Below are positions 1 to 5,221 of a stretch of 7,094 bases of DNA, piece by piece (positions within the stretch are counted from its first letter, which is position 1; every line of letters begins with the position of its first letter). The translations under genes were made by a program, and so were the position numbers. Source of the stretch: Limnoglobus sp043757025 (GTDB lineage: Bacteria > Planctomycetota > Planctomycetia > Gemmatales > Gemmataceae); contig JAYVQG010000188.1 in assembly GCA_043757025.1 (NCBI GenBank), forward strand, positions 1-7,094, written 5' to 3'. The notes below the pieces were generated by a model. That model made no database searches, was not told where the DNA came from, and saw nothing but the letters and a program-made list of their open reading frames with translations.

Positions 1-14
1 TTGATTCCGAAATC

Positions 15-63
15 GGGAATGATTCCAGGGATGGGTGGGTGGGTAAGTGGTGGAATCATTCCC
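15..63. repeat. 13-bp perfect inverted repeat with G-quadruplex-type loop
   Basis: GGGAATGATTCCA at 15-27 is exactly complementary to TGGAATCATTCCC at 51-63. The 23-nt loop contains four GGG runs at 28-30, 33-35, 37-39 and 41-43, separated by 2, 1 and 1 bases, which fits the short-loop pattern of a parallel G-quadruplex. The left arm can also pair in part with ATTCC at 4-8. No coding sequence is recognised here. It could be a terminator or processing structure for a gene left of the window, or a control element for the gene at 189. The pairing is seen directly; any role is inference. Confidence 0.75.
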
Positions 64-132
64 TGCTACCCAAAATCGCCGCAATTGAAACCAGGCCGAC
101 GGTTACCTGCCGCGAAACGGAAACGCGACGAA

Positions 133-162
133 TTGCGCATCTGGGCTTGATGCGGTTAAGAT
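133..162 (+). promoter_or_regulatory. possible sigma70-like promoter for the DCC-family gene
   Basis: TTGCGC at 133-138 and TAAGAT at 157-162 are separated by 18 bases and lie just upstream of the start at 189. That would leave a leader of about 20 bases carrying the Shine-Dalgarno. Both boxes are imperfect matches, so this is only a candidate. Confidence 0.28.
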
Positions 163-188
163 GGTGTGGACACCAAACGGAGGTCGCG

Positions 189-599
189 ATGATTGACCGT
201 GCTACGGAGAAGGGGATCGTGCTGTTCGATGGCGAGTGCCCGCTCTGCCAGCGATCCGTGCGCATCTTGAAGCGGCTCGATTGGCTCGGGAAGTTGCACT
301 TTCAAAGTGCCCGCGATACGGAACATCTGCCGGTGGCGAGTGTAACGCTCGATAACGCGAAGATGCTCGAAGAGATGCACGTCCTGACGCCGTCGCGGGA
401 TAAAACGTTCGCGGGGTTCGGCGCGTTCCGCTGGATGGCGTGGCGGATTCCGCTGCTGATGCCGTTCGCCCCACTGATGTATTTGCCCGGCGTGCCGTGG
501 CTGGGCAACCGCGTGTACCTGTGGGTCGCCCGCAACCGCCTCAAACTCGTACCTTGCCACGATGGAGTATGCGAGCTACCGAAGAAAAATTCCCGCTAA
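189..599 (+). CDS. DCC-family (DUF393) thiol-disulfide oxidoreductase-like protein
   Basis: A 136-aa protein opening with the family signature FDGECPLC at residues 13-20, whose Cys17 and Cys20 form a CxxC pair, followed by the usual basic helix (QRSVRILKR). This is the hallmark of DUF393, the DCC family of predicted thioredoxin-fold thiol-disulfide oxidoreductases; substrates are generally unknown. The length is typical. The central part, about residues 78-116 (FGAFRWMAWRIP...LGNRVYLWVARNR), is also family-like. A second cysteine pair, Cys123 and Cys128, sits near the C-terminus. The frame is open upstream to 39, but ATG 189 is preferred: CGGAGG at 178-183 lies 5 bases before it and the family homology begins right after it. 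There is no signal peptide, so it is probably cytoplasmic. Family assignment is strong; the redox activity is inferred from the motif. Confidence 0.88.
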   Translation: MIDRATEKGIVLFDGECPLCQRSVRILKRLDWLGKLHFQSARDTEHLPVASVTLDNAKMLEEMHVLTPSRDKTFAGFGAFRWMAWRIPLLMPFAPLMYLPGVPWLGNRVYLWVARNRLKLVPCHDGVCELPKKNSR

Positions 600-669
600 C
601 CGATTCAATCCAAACGACCCGAACAGCCGATAAAGAGAATAGATATGTATCGCGCATGGAGGCGTTGCG

Positions 670-1854
670 ATGAATTTGCGATTTGGGTTAGGCACGGTTG
701 CGTTATCGGTCACCCTCGCGGGCACTTGCATCGGCCAAGAACCGGCGGCGGAAGTGCTGACCATTCGCACGTCGGGTCAGCCGGAGCGTAAGGTGACGGT
801 GCTGCGTACCGAGCGTTTGCCCGATGGCACCATTTTGGCCGACGTTCGCGATACGGCAACGGGCATTACCTACACGCTCACCAACCCGAGTGGCTTGAAT
901 TCCGAACCGGTCGCCCCGCGAATCGCGATGCCCGTTCCCGCGATGTTAGCCGGTGCGCAAACGCCGATTCCGACCACGCCGGTTGCCTCGCGCCCGATTC
1001 AATCCTCGACGCGACCCGTGTTCGACCCGACTGGTGGACCGTCGCCGTCGACGAAGCTCGTCACGTTTACCGATACGCCATCGGCCCAAAAGCCGAACCC
1101 GAACGCGCGCCGACAATCTGCGTTCCCGACCAACGAAACGCTCGTCCCGGTCGATAGTGTCGCGGGCAATCCCGCCGCGCAGTACATGCCGCAAACTCGC
1201 CCGCGCTACGTCGATCCGCAAATCGGCAAGAACGCGGCGAACGTCCCGCAATCGTCGGCAAACTATCAGACAACCACTGCGTACGGGGCCGCCCCGACGC
1301 CTGCGAAACAACCGCCGAGCGTGCTCGGGAAGTTGTTCGGTGCGAACGACGCGAAGCCGAAGGCACAGGCCCGCGTCGGCGTGCTACCACCGCCATCGAT
1401 CATCACGAACGCAGGCACACCGGTAGCCGAGACTCCCATGGTCGCCGCGGTGCGACCCGTAGCCTCAGTCATCACGCCCGTTGCGATCAGCGAGCCAATC
1501 GCCGCGATCGTGCCCGAAGTCAGCGATGAGCCGGAACTGACCGACAAGCAACTCGCCGCGATGATTAACGAGATGGTGAAGAACATCCAATCGCACCCGC
1601 GGCCGTCGTTCCGAATGACGAACGCCTCGAATCTCGCCGAGTGCAAAGCTGCCGCCCAGCAAGACGTGAAAGAACTGCTCGCGTTCGCCGCCGAGAACGA
1701 CGCGATCGGCGTCGTCCGGGGACACTGCATCGGGTTGCTCAGCAAGATGGGCCACGCCGACGCGAACTACGTCAAGAACCTCCAAGCATGGACGACCGAC
1801 ACCGAACCCGCCGTGCAGTCGGCCGCCATCGCCGCACTCGCGAAGTTGCGATAA
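670..1854 (+). CDS. secreted Pro/Ala-rich protein with HEAT-like C-terminal domain
   Basis: A 394-aa protein of unknown function. ATG 670 is supported by GGAGG at 658-662, 7 bases upstream. Residues 1 to about 22 form a signal peptide (basic MNLR, hydrophobic core, likely cleavage after TCIG); LAGTC is not a good lipobox, so secretion to the periplasm or envelope is favoured over lipidation. Residues 25-75 look like a small beta-rich domain (EVLTIRTSGQPERKVTVLRT...DGTILADVRD). Residues 80-290 are rich in Pro, Ala, Thr and Ser, of low complexity and probably disordered. Residues 295-394 are helical and HEAT-like (KQLAAMINEMVKNI, then paired helices ending in AVQSAAIAALAKLR). A planctomycete-specific envelope or scaffold protein is plausible. 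It is transcribed in line with the DCC gene, 70 bases downstream, but nothing shows a functional link. Confidence 0.82.
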   Translation: MNLRFGLGTVALSVTLAGTCIGQEPAAEVLTIRTSGQPERKVTVLRTERLPDGTILADVRDTATGITYTLTNPSGLNSEPVAPRIAMPVPAMLAGAQTPIPTTPVASRPIQSSTRPVFDPTGGPSPSTKLVTFTDTPSAQKPNPNARRQSAFPTNETLVPVDSVAGNPAAQYMPQTRPRYVDPQIGKNAANVPQSSANYQTTTAYGAAPTPAKQPPSVLGKLFGANDAKPKAQARVGVLPPPSIITNAGTPVAETPMVAAVRPVASVITPVAISEPIAAIVPEVSDEPELTDKQLAAMINEMVKNIQSHPRPSFRMTNASNLAECKAAAQQDVKELLAFAAENDAIGVVRGHCIGLLSKMGHADANYVKNLQAWTTDTEPAVQSAAIAALAKLR

Positions 1855-1868
1855 CGGTGTATACGTAG

Positions 1869-1888
1869 CGGAAGTCGTGAGACTTCCG
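1869..1888. terminator. 8-bp hairpin just after the secreted-protein gene
   Basis: CGGAAGTCGTGAGACTTCCG folds into a perfect 8-bp stem (1869-1876 with 1881-1888) and a GTGA tetraloop, 14 bases after the stop codon at 1854. No T-run follows, so it is not a classical intrinsic terminator. It may protect the 3' end, or be a dispersed repeat of the same kind as the neighbouring 1921-2083 element. The structure is seen; the role is not. Confidence 0.55.
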
Positions 1889-1920
1889 ACCCAGTGGCTT
1901 CTCGCGTCCCGAAGTCACGT

Positions 1921-2083
1921 GGGGCACGTTTTTAACGTGCCGTTCTGCAACCCTTCCGTCTGTCGCCTCGGGTCCGCCCCTTCCGGGGCGTTCGGATGGC
2001 AATCTGTTCCGTTTCAGTGTGAAGCTTCAAAAAGGCTGAAGAGTTACGCCGTTCTCAACAGCGGCACGTTAAAAACGTGCCCC
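1921..2083. repeat. palindromic dispersed repeat (REP/MITE-like) with 22-bp inverted termini
   Basis: The first 22 bases (1921-1942) are the exact reverse complement of 2062-2083, and each arm is nearly palindromic itself: GGCACGTTTTTAACGTGCC at 1923-1941 and GGCACGTTAAAAACGTGCC at 2063-2081. Between them is a third hairpin, CGCCCC-TTCC-GGGGCG at 1975-1990. The roughly 163-bp unit has no transposase and no believable gene. A clear target duplication is not visible. Short translated pieces of this kind (HVFNVP, LKTCP) are, as I recall, common in spurious planctomycete ORFs, pointing to a dispersed repeat. It could be a non-autonomous mobile element, a REP/BIME-type structure, or an mRNA 3'-end element. 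Confidence 0.72.
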
Positions 2084-2086
2084 CCC

Positions 2087-2290
2087 ATCGACAAGTCGAA
2101 AGGCGACGACGATACCGCACAGAACCTGCGCTCGGTATGTACGGCTTGCAACGAAGGCTTACAGAACACGTCTCCACCAAAACCGGATCGGCTGCACTTG
2201 CTCGGGCAAATCTGTCGTGCCACCCGCGACGACCAGCGTGCGGTGTTGGAATGGCTCCTTCGCAAGTTCGGCATTGATGCGAAAATCTGA
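2087..2290 (+). pseudogene. C-terminal remnant of an HNH endonuclease
   Basis: The 67 codons from 2087 read as the tail of an HNH nuclease: KGDDDTAQNLRSVCTACNEG has the family pattern of acidic residues, then NLR, then CxxCN. The following part (LLGQICRATRDDQRAVLEWLLRKFG) is the helical tail I recall from a common group of HNH proteins. The N-terminal part, including the first catalytic His and its His/Gly-rich beta hairpin, is absent. Upstream the same frame stays open to a GTG at 1877, but only through the palindromic repeat (1921-2083). The intact gene seems to have been cut by the repeat, or by a deletion ending in it. A short fused product could be made but should lack nuclease activity. 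No good Shine-Dalgarno and start lie within the homologous part. Confidence 0.68.
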
Positions 2291-2303
2291 TTGTCCCCGC
2301 TCT

Positions 2304-2329
2304 CCCAAACCGCCGTTGTGCGGTTGGGG
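2304..2329. terminator. GC-rich hairpin after the HNH remnant
   Basis: CCCaAACCGC (2304-2313) pairs with GCGGTTgGGG (2320-2329), giving 9 of 10 pairs around a 6-base loop, 13 bases after the HNH stop codon. There is no T-tract. It may be the old terminator of the HNH gene. Its right arm overlaps the possible -35 box of the promoter at 2316-2343. Confidence 0.4.
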
Positions 2330-2343
2330 GCGGTTGCTATAGT
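2316..2343 (+). promoter_or_regulatory. possible extended -10 promoter for the 2476 gene
   Basis: TATAGT at 2338-2343 matches the -10 consensus at five of six positions and is preceded by TGC (2335-2337), giving an extended -10. A weak -35, TTGTGC at 2316-2321, lies 16 bases upstream. Transcription would begin near 2350, leaving a leader of about 125 bases before the gene at 2476. No riboswitch is recognised in that leader. Confidence 0.38.
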
Positions 2344-2475
2344 CGCTCGGACTCGATCTCCATTTGAAGGGGGTCGCCCGTACAACCCGCACAGCTTTCG
2401 GTTGGGTGAGATTCGCCGGACGAAACCGGATTGCCACGCATGGTTCGCACAGCGTAGGATGGAACGAGGCTCCGT

Positions 2476-2958
2476 GTGACGCAGTACGACATCGCCGCGC
2501 CGACCCGCATTTGTGCCTCCACCGGCAAGGAACTCAAGCCCGGCGACGCCTTCTTTGCCGTGCTTCTCGAAGTGGCGGGCAAGTTCGTGCGGAAAGATTA
2601 CGCGGTCGGTTCGCAAGTGCAGGAACCGAGCGCGATCGCGAGTTGGACGGGCAAGATACCGGCGAACGACAAGCCGCACAAACCGGCGTTCAACGACGAA
2701 CTCCTGATCGAGTGGTTCGACCACCTGGCACGGTCCGAAGATGCGAACCGCCTGAACATTCGCTATGTGGTGGCGCTGTTGCTGATGCGGCGGAAGCGGT
2801 TGAAGTTCGAAGATTTAAAGCGATCGAAAGACGGCGACACGATGGTACTTCGCGATGCCCGGACCGGCACGCGGCACGAGATCGCCGACCCGCAGTTGAC
2901 CGAAACCGAGATCGCCACCGTGCAAGACGAAGTGTTTCAAGCGTTGGGTTGGCAGTAA
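2476..2958 (+). CDS. conserved hypothetical protein, planctomycete type
   Basis: A 160-aa soluble protein starting at GTG 2476, with GAGG (2466-2469) 6 bases upstream. It opens with a compact motif (RICASTGKELKPGDAFFAVLLE) that resembles the start of a single-Cys, zinc-ribbon-like or treble-clef-like domain, although too few Cys/His are present to bind zinc. The middle has RLNIRYVVALLLMRRKRLKFEDL, probably a long helix and a basic patch. The end (MVLRDARTGTRHEIADPQLTETEIATVQDEV) looks like a small beta-sheet plus a final helix. I recall this family as widespread in planctomycetes, next to a lipoprotein gene, but no function is known to me. There is no signal peptide. The lipoprotein gene starts 27 bases downstream, so the two are probably co-transcribed. 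Confidence 0.83.
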   Translation: MTQYDIAAPTRICASTGKELKPGDAFFAVLLEVAGKFVRKDYAVGSQVQEPSAIASWTGKIPANDKPHKPAFNDELLIEWFDHLARSEDANRLNIRYVVALLLMRRKRLKFEDLKRSKDGDTMVLRDARTGTRHEIADPQLTETEIATVQDEVFQALGWQ

Positions 2959-2985
2959 GCCGCGCACTCTACTTTGGGGCCGTCC

Positions 2986-3966
2986 ATGCGAGCCAGTTAC
3001 CGAACCGCTGCCCTGTTGGCTTGCCTGCTCGCGCTCTCGGGCGGGTGCAAATGGATGGACAAAAAGGAACTCGCGGTTCTCCCGAAGCCGACCGGCCGCA
3101 TGGAAGAACGCCAGCCGCAGCAGTTCGTGAATTACCTCAACACGCAGGCGAGTTACCTGCAATCGATCAGCTACGAAGACGTGCGAGCGACCGCGTTTGA
3201 AGCGGGCAAGGAACTCGGCAACCTCAACGACAGTACGCTATATAGCGCGAGGCCGCGCAACGTTCGCCTCATCGGTGGCCACACCCTCGCGGGCACGATG
3301 ATCGACCTCGGCTCGAACGATCGCGAGTTCTGGATGTACGCCAAACCGCTCGGCCGCGACAACTACTTTTACTGTTCGCACGACACCTTCGCACGCGGCG
3401 ACGTGAAGTTCCCGTTCCCATTCGACACCGACTGGATCATGCAAGCCATCGGCATGGCGGACTACGACGTAAACGGTCAGTACGAAGTGAAAATGAACGA
3501 ACAACAGCGAGTGTATGCACTGACGCAACGCACCGTCACGCGGTCCGGCCAGTCGATTATCAAAGTGACGTACTTCAACGAAAACTCCGACGATGGCCGC
3601 AAACCCGCCGTGCGAATGCACAAGATCCTCGATGGCAACGACCCCACGAAGGTGATCGCCACCGCAGAGATTACCGCTGTGAAAAAGATCGCCGTGAACG
3701 CGAAGCCCGGCGAATCGGCGTCGATCCAGATCCCGACCGAAGTGTCGCTCGAGTGGCCGCAACAGCAGTTCCGCATGACGATGAAGCTGAGCAAAGAGCG
3801 AGTCAACGAAGACCTGACCGACCGCATGTCGGCACTGTTCAACCGCCCGCAAATCCGCGGCACCAACCCGATCGACCTCGCGAAGTATCAAGTCGTCGTA
3901 CCGAGCAGCTACCGCGGGCAAATGCCCGAGAAGCGCAAATCGAATTGGACGCGAGTTAGGGAGTGA
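2986..3966 (+). CDS. predicted lipoprotein, possibly LolA/LolB-like fold
   Basis: A 326-aa protein. The frame is open from a TTG at 2974, but ATG 2986 is preferred because GGGG (2976-2979) lies 6 bases before it and the signal sequence then begins properly with MRASYR. Residues 4-20 are hydrophobic and end in LSGGC with Cys21, a slightly relaxed lipobox, so lipid anchoring to an envelope membrane is likely. Residues about 70-300 alternate short beta strands (NVRLIGGHTLAGTMIDLGS, REFWMYAKPLGRDNYFYCSH, YALTQRTVTRSGQSIIKVTY), a pattern that recalls the half-barrel of LolA/LolB-type lipoprotein carriers. That fold call is inference; no diagnostic motif is seen. It follows the 2476 gene at 27 bases, suggesting an operon. 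The C-terminus is basic and polar. Confidence 0.82.
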   Translation: MRASYRTAALLACLLALSGGCKWMDKKELAVLPKPTGRMEERQPQQFVNYLNTQASYLQSISYEDVRATAFEAGKELGNLNDSTLYSARPRNVRLIGGHTLAGTMIDLGSNDREFWMYAKPLGRDNYFYCSHDTFARGDVKFPFPFDTDWIMQAIGMADYDVNGQYEVKMNEQQRVYALTQRTVTRSGQSIIKVTYFNENSDDGRKPAVRMHKILDGNDPTKVIATAEITAVKKIAVNAKPGESASIQIPTEVSLEWPQQQFRMTMKLSKERVNEDLTDRMSALFNRPQIRGTNPIDLAKYQVVVPSSYRGQMPEKRKSNWTRVRE

Positions 3967-3970
3967 CGGG

Positions 3971-4015
3971 TATTCCTCGCCAACAATTCCTGTCCTGTCA
4001 TTGGGGAGAGGAATA
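3971..4015. terminator. weak inverted repeat in the convergent intergenic region
   Basis: TATTCCTC (3971-3978) is complementary to GAGGAATA (4008-4015) across a 29-base loop. It lies 4 bases after the lipoprotein stop codon, between convergently transcribed genes, where a terminator would be expected. The loop is long and there is no T-run, so the assignment is weak. Confidence 0.22.
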
Positions 4016-4149
4016 TGTTCACGCAAATTGACATCAAATGCTTTCGGGTATCCGCAAAGAACAAGTCTATGCACTTCGCTGGATCGTTAGCCTTGCGATT
4101 ACTCGTCAGAAGGCTATACGATCCATGCATTCAGATGACTGGTTATTAA
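4015..4149 (+). CDS. small ORF of 44 codons with a strong ribosome binding site
   Basis: ATG 4015 follows GGGGAGAGG (4003-4011), one of the best Shine-Dalgarno-like stretches in the window. The product begins MFTQIDIKCFR, which resembles the first strand of OLD/SMC-like AAA ATPases (M-[FL]-T-x-[IL]-x-[IV]-x-x-F), but no Walker A motif follows and the rest (RLLVRRLYDPCIQMTGY) is unfamiliar. It may be the broken start of such a gene, a small real protein, or chance. Its last 36 bases run antisense to the end of the minus-strand gene at 4114-4440, and at most one of them may be real there. Confidence 0.25.
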   Translation: MFTQIDIKCFRVSAKNKSMHFAGSLALRLLVRRLYDPCIQMTGY

Positions 4150-4440
4150 ATCGTCAATCGTCAAGTGGAACGCAAATATCTTGTGACGATTTTCGCCTGC
4201 GTACATCTGGCCGATGTTTGGCAACTCTATTGCCAAATAATACACGATTGCGACCAGTGCTTTGGGGATTTCGGTTGCCGCAGTGTAGTATTCGAGAATG
4301 TCACTCAGTTCACGTGTCACCGTAGTCACAAAAGATGTACCGAGGCCGTTGCCAACCCGAAGGTCGGCGAGCCCTGCCAAGAGGACTTGCTGTAATACCA
4401 AAGTCCGCTTCGCGATCGAGCAATCGAAGTCGGCCATCAT
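4114..4440 (-). CDS. hypothetical 108-aa protein starting with an ADFDCS motif
   Basis: Begins with two consecutive ATGs (4440-4438 and 4437-4435). The first overlaps the stop of the upstream 189-aa gene as ATGA, which favours translational coupling; GAGGGA lies 2 bases before the first ATG and 5 before the second, so the second is also a good start. Residues 1-8, MMADFDCS, match residues 57-63 of the 171-aa protein at 5873-6388 almost exactly, and 21 bases are identical in DNA (4416-4436 and 6199-6219). After that the sequence is unlike it: a helical, fairly hydrophobic middle (ILEYYTAATEIPKALVAIVYYLAIELPNI) and a tail KIFAFHLTIDDLI. No family recognised. It may be the 3' half of a gene split by the 189-aa cassette, still translated from an internal ATG. 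An orphan immunity protein is one possibility. Confidence 0.6.
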   Translation of the reverse strand: MMADFDCSIAKRTLVLQQVLLAGLADLRVGNGLGTSFVTTVTRELSDILEYYTAATEIPKALVAIVYYLAIELPNIGQMYAGENRHKIFAFHLTIDDLITSHLNAWIV

Positions 4441-5006
4441 CGTCCCTCGAGTTGTGCCATGACGGTTGGTGGTAGGCCACACTTCATCAGTGGCGCGATG
4501 AGATCGGCTCTGCCCCCCGCCTCACAAAGCCGTTTCAGTTGAGACGCAAGTTCCAATAAATCCGACTCCTTCGACAGAAGTACGTCGGGGGGCGAATCGG
4601 CTTCACCAGCAAGAAACAAAACCATCGGCTCGATAAGTCCCGCGAACAACTCGTGGCTCCCGACCGCGTCCACGATCACGCCAACTTGGCCAAATATTAC
4701 GTATGGCTCCACCCCCCTTGCGGTATGGTAGAGTACATCCTCAACGAAATCGTGGATGATCAGTTTGAGAGAATTATGTTGATCGCTCCGGAATACCGCA
4801 TTTCTAAGAACGCGGCAGACGTTTAGTGTCGCGACGACGAACTCGGGCACTAATTTTTCATCATATCGATATTTCCAATCGCAGTATTTGTATAAGGCCG
4901 ACAACAAACTCGACAAACGGGCAGGTGAAATTGAACCGCTCGCCTGAAATACTCCGACGAAAGAGTCGATCTCGTCTTCAAGTGTTGCCAGATTGAGATT
5001 GTCCAT
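4437..5006 (-). CDS. hypothetical helical protein, 189 aa
   Basis: Starts at ATG 5006 and ends with TGA at 4439-4437, overlapping the next start as ATGA. The only upstream Shine-Dalgarno-like stretch is GAGGCC, about 10 bases before the ATG and inside a possible hairpin (5012-5038). The protein is acidic and almost wholly helical by eye: LEDEIDSFVGVFQASGS, then LSSLLSALYKYCDWKYRYDEKLV, a central LKLIIHDFVEDVLYHTARG, and a leucine-rich end (LLSKESDLLELASQLKRLCEAGG). There is no signal peptide, no convincing membrane segment and no catalytic motif. HEAT- or ARM-like packing is possible. Its place among small unrelated minus-strand genes suggests an immunity protein, but that is inferred from context only. 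It sits inside a segment bounded by GCCATCATC repeats and may have arrived as a cassette. Confidence 0.68.
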   Translation of the reverse strand: MDNLNLATLEDEIDSFVGVFQASGSISPARLSSLLSALYKYCDWKYRYDEKLVPEFVVATLNVCRVLRNAVFRSDQHNSLKLIIHDFVEDVLYHTARGVEPYVIFGQVGVIVDAVGSHELFAGLIEPMVLFLAGEADSPPDVLLSKESDLLELASQLKRLCEAGGRADLIAPLMKCGLPPTVMAQLEGR

Positions 5007-5011
5007 ACGCC

Positions 5012-5038
5012 GAAGGCCTCATAAGCATTCGGGCCTTC
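5012..5038 (-). promoter_or_regulatory. leader hairpin that could cover the ribosome binding site of the 189-aa gene
   Basis: GAAGGCC (5012-5018) is exactly complementary to GGCCTTC (5032-5038), giving a 7-bp stem with a 13-base loop in the minus-strand leader of the gene starting at 5006. The only Shine-Dalgarno-like bases there (GAGGCC on the minus strand, 5015-5020) are partly in the stem. Occlusion of initiation is conceivable; chance is not excluded. Confidence 0.3.
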
Positions 5039-5110
5039 AACCCGGTGCGTATACGGTTGTACAAAACCGGGAAACGGAACGTTTGACAAAACCGCGAATG
5101 GCAAGGCATG

Positions 5111-5221
5111 TTAAACGAGTAAGCCAGAAGCCATCATCCGTTCGATCTCGTTGTCCGCGGCACAGCCACCGGATGTCCGGGCCGGGGCGACGAACGTTGC
5201 CCGGATGCCAGCGACCTCGTT
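5111..5221 (-). pseudogene. fragment of a gene related to the 171-aa SUKH-like protein
   Basis: From 5221 down, the minus strand reads NEVAGIRATFVAPARTSG, continues to ADNEIERMMA, then SGLLV and a TAA at 5113-5111. Up to MMA this aligns without gaps to residues 29-58 of the 171-aa protein at 5873-6388 (DEVDDIQATFVAHVRTSN, then SNEIEQMLA), with well over half the residues identical; the DNA (5132-5221 against 6218-6307) is clearly similar too. The N-terminal part is missing or very diverged (an ATG at 5248 would add MPSNKTAIR) and the C-terminal domain is gone. Its 5' end coincides with the stop codon of the S1-domain gene (5222-5220). Its 3' end stops at the GCCATCATC repeat, and the sequence that should follow (ADFDCS) is found 697 bases away at the start of the 108-aa gene. 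Confidence 0.65.

Larger units (their letters stand above)
4433..5138. repeat. 9-bp direct repeats bounding the 189-aa gene segment
   Basis: GCCATCATC occurs at 4433-4441 and again at 5130-5138, 697 bases apart. The left copy is in the ATG ATG GC of the 108-aa gene and the right copy is in the ATG ATG GC of the gene fragment at 5111-5221. Losing one copy plus the intervening DNA joins the two reading frames in phase. A 9-bp duplication is a common target-site size for inserted elements, but no terminal inverted repeats or transposase are visible between the copies, so recombination at short homology or chance remain possible. Confidence 0.45.

Noticed and set aside
953..1426. Arg/Ser-rich plus-strand frame inside the secreted-protein gene
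   Set aside because: Alternative-frame reading of GC-rich Pro/Ala codons with no ribosome site.
2044..2724. 226-codon minus-strand open frame
   Set aside because: It runs antisense through the repeat, the HNH remnant and the 5' end of the conserved gene at 2476; its product looks like an Arg-rich translation of complementary GC-rich codons with no recognisable domain.
2364..3200. 278-codon plus-strand frame overlapping the genes at 2476 and 2986
   Set aside because: Strongly Arg-rich out-of-frame translation; the overlapping frames have good starts and coherent products.
3238..4074. 278-codon minus-strand open frame opposite the lipoprotein gene
   Set aside because: The composition (Arg, His, Val-rich, no motif) is that of an antisense shadow, while the plus strand has a signal sequence, lipobox and ribosome site.
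4850..5104. 84-codon minus-strand frame (MPFAVLSNVPF...) overlapping the start of the 189-aa gene
   Set aside because: Overlaps the 189-aa gene in another frame, has no Shine-Dalgarno, and after the first 50 residues is only a shifted reading of that gene.
4442..5129. The 697-bp segment as a classical insertion sequence
   Set aside because: No transposase, no terminal inverted repeats at its edges and only a 9-bp direct repeat; it is kept as a possible cassette, not called an IS.
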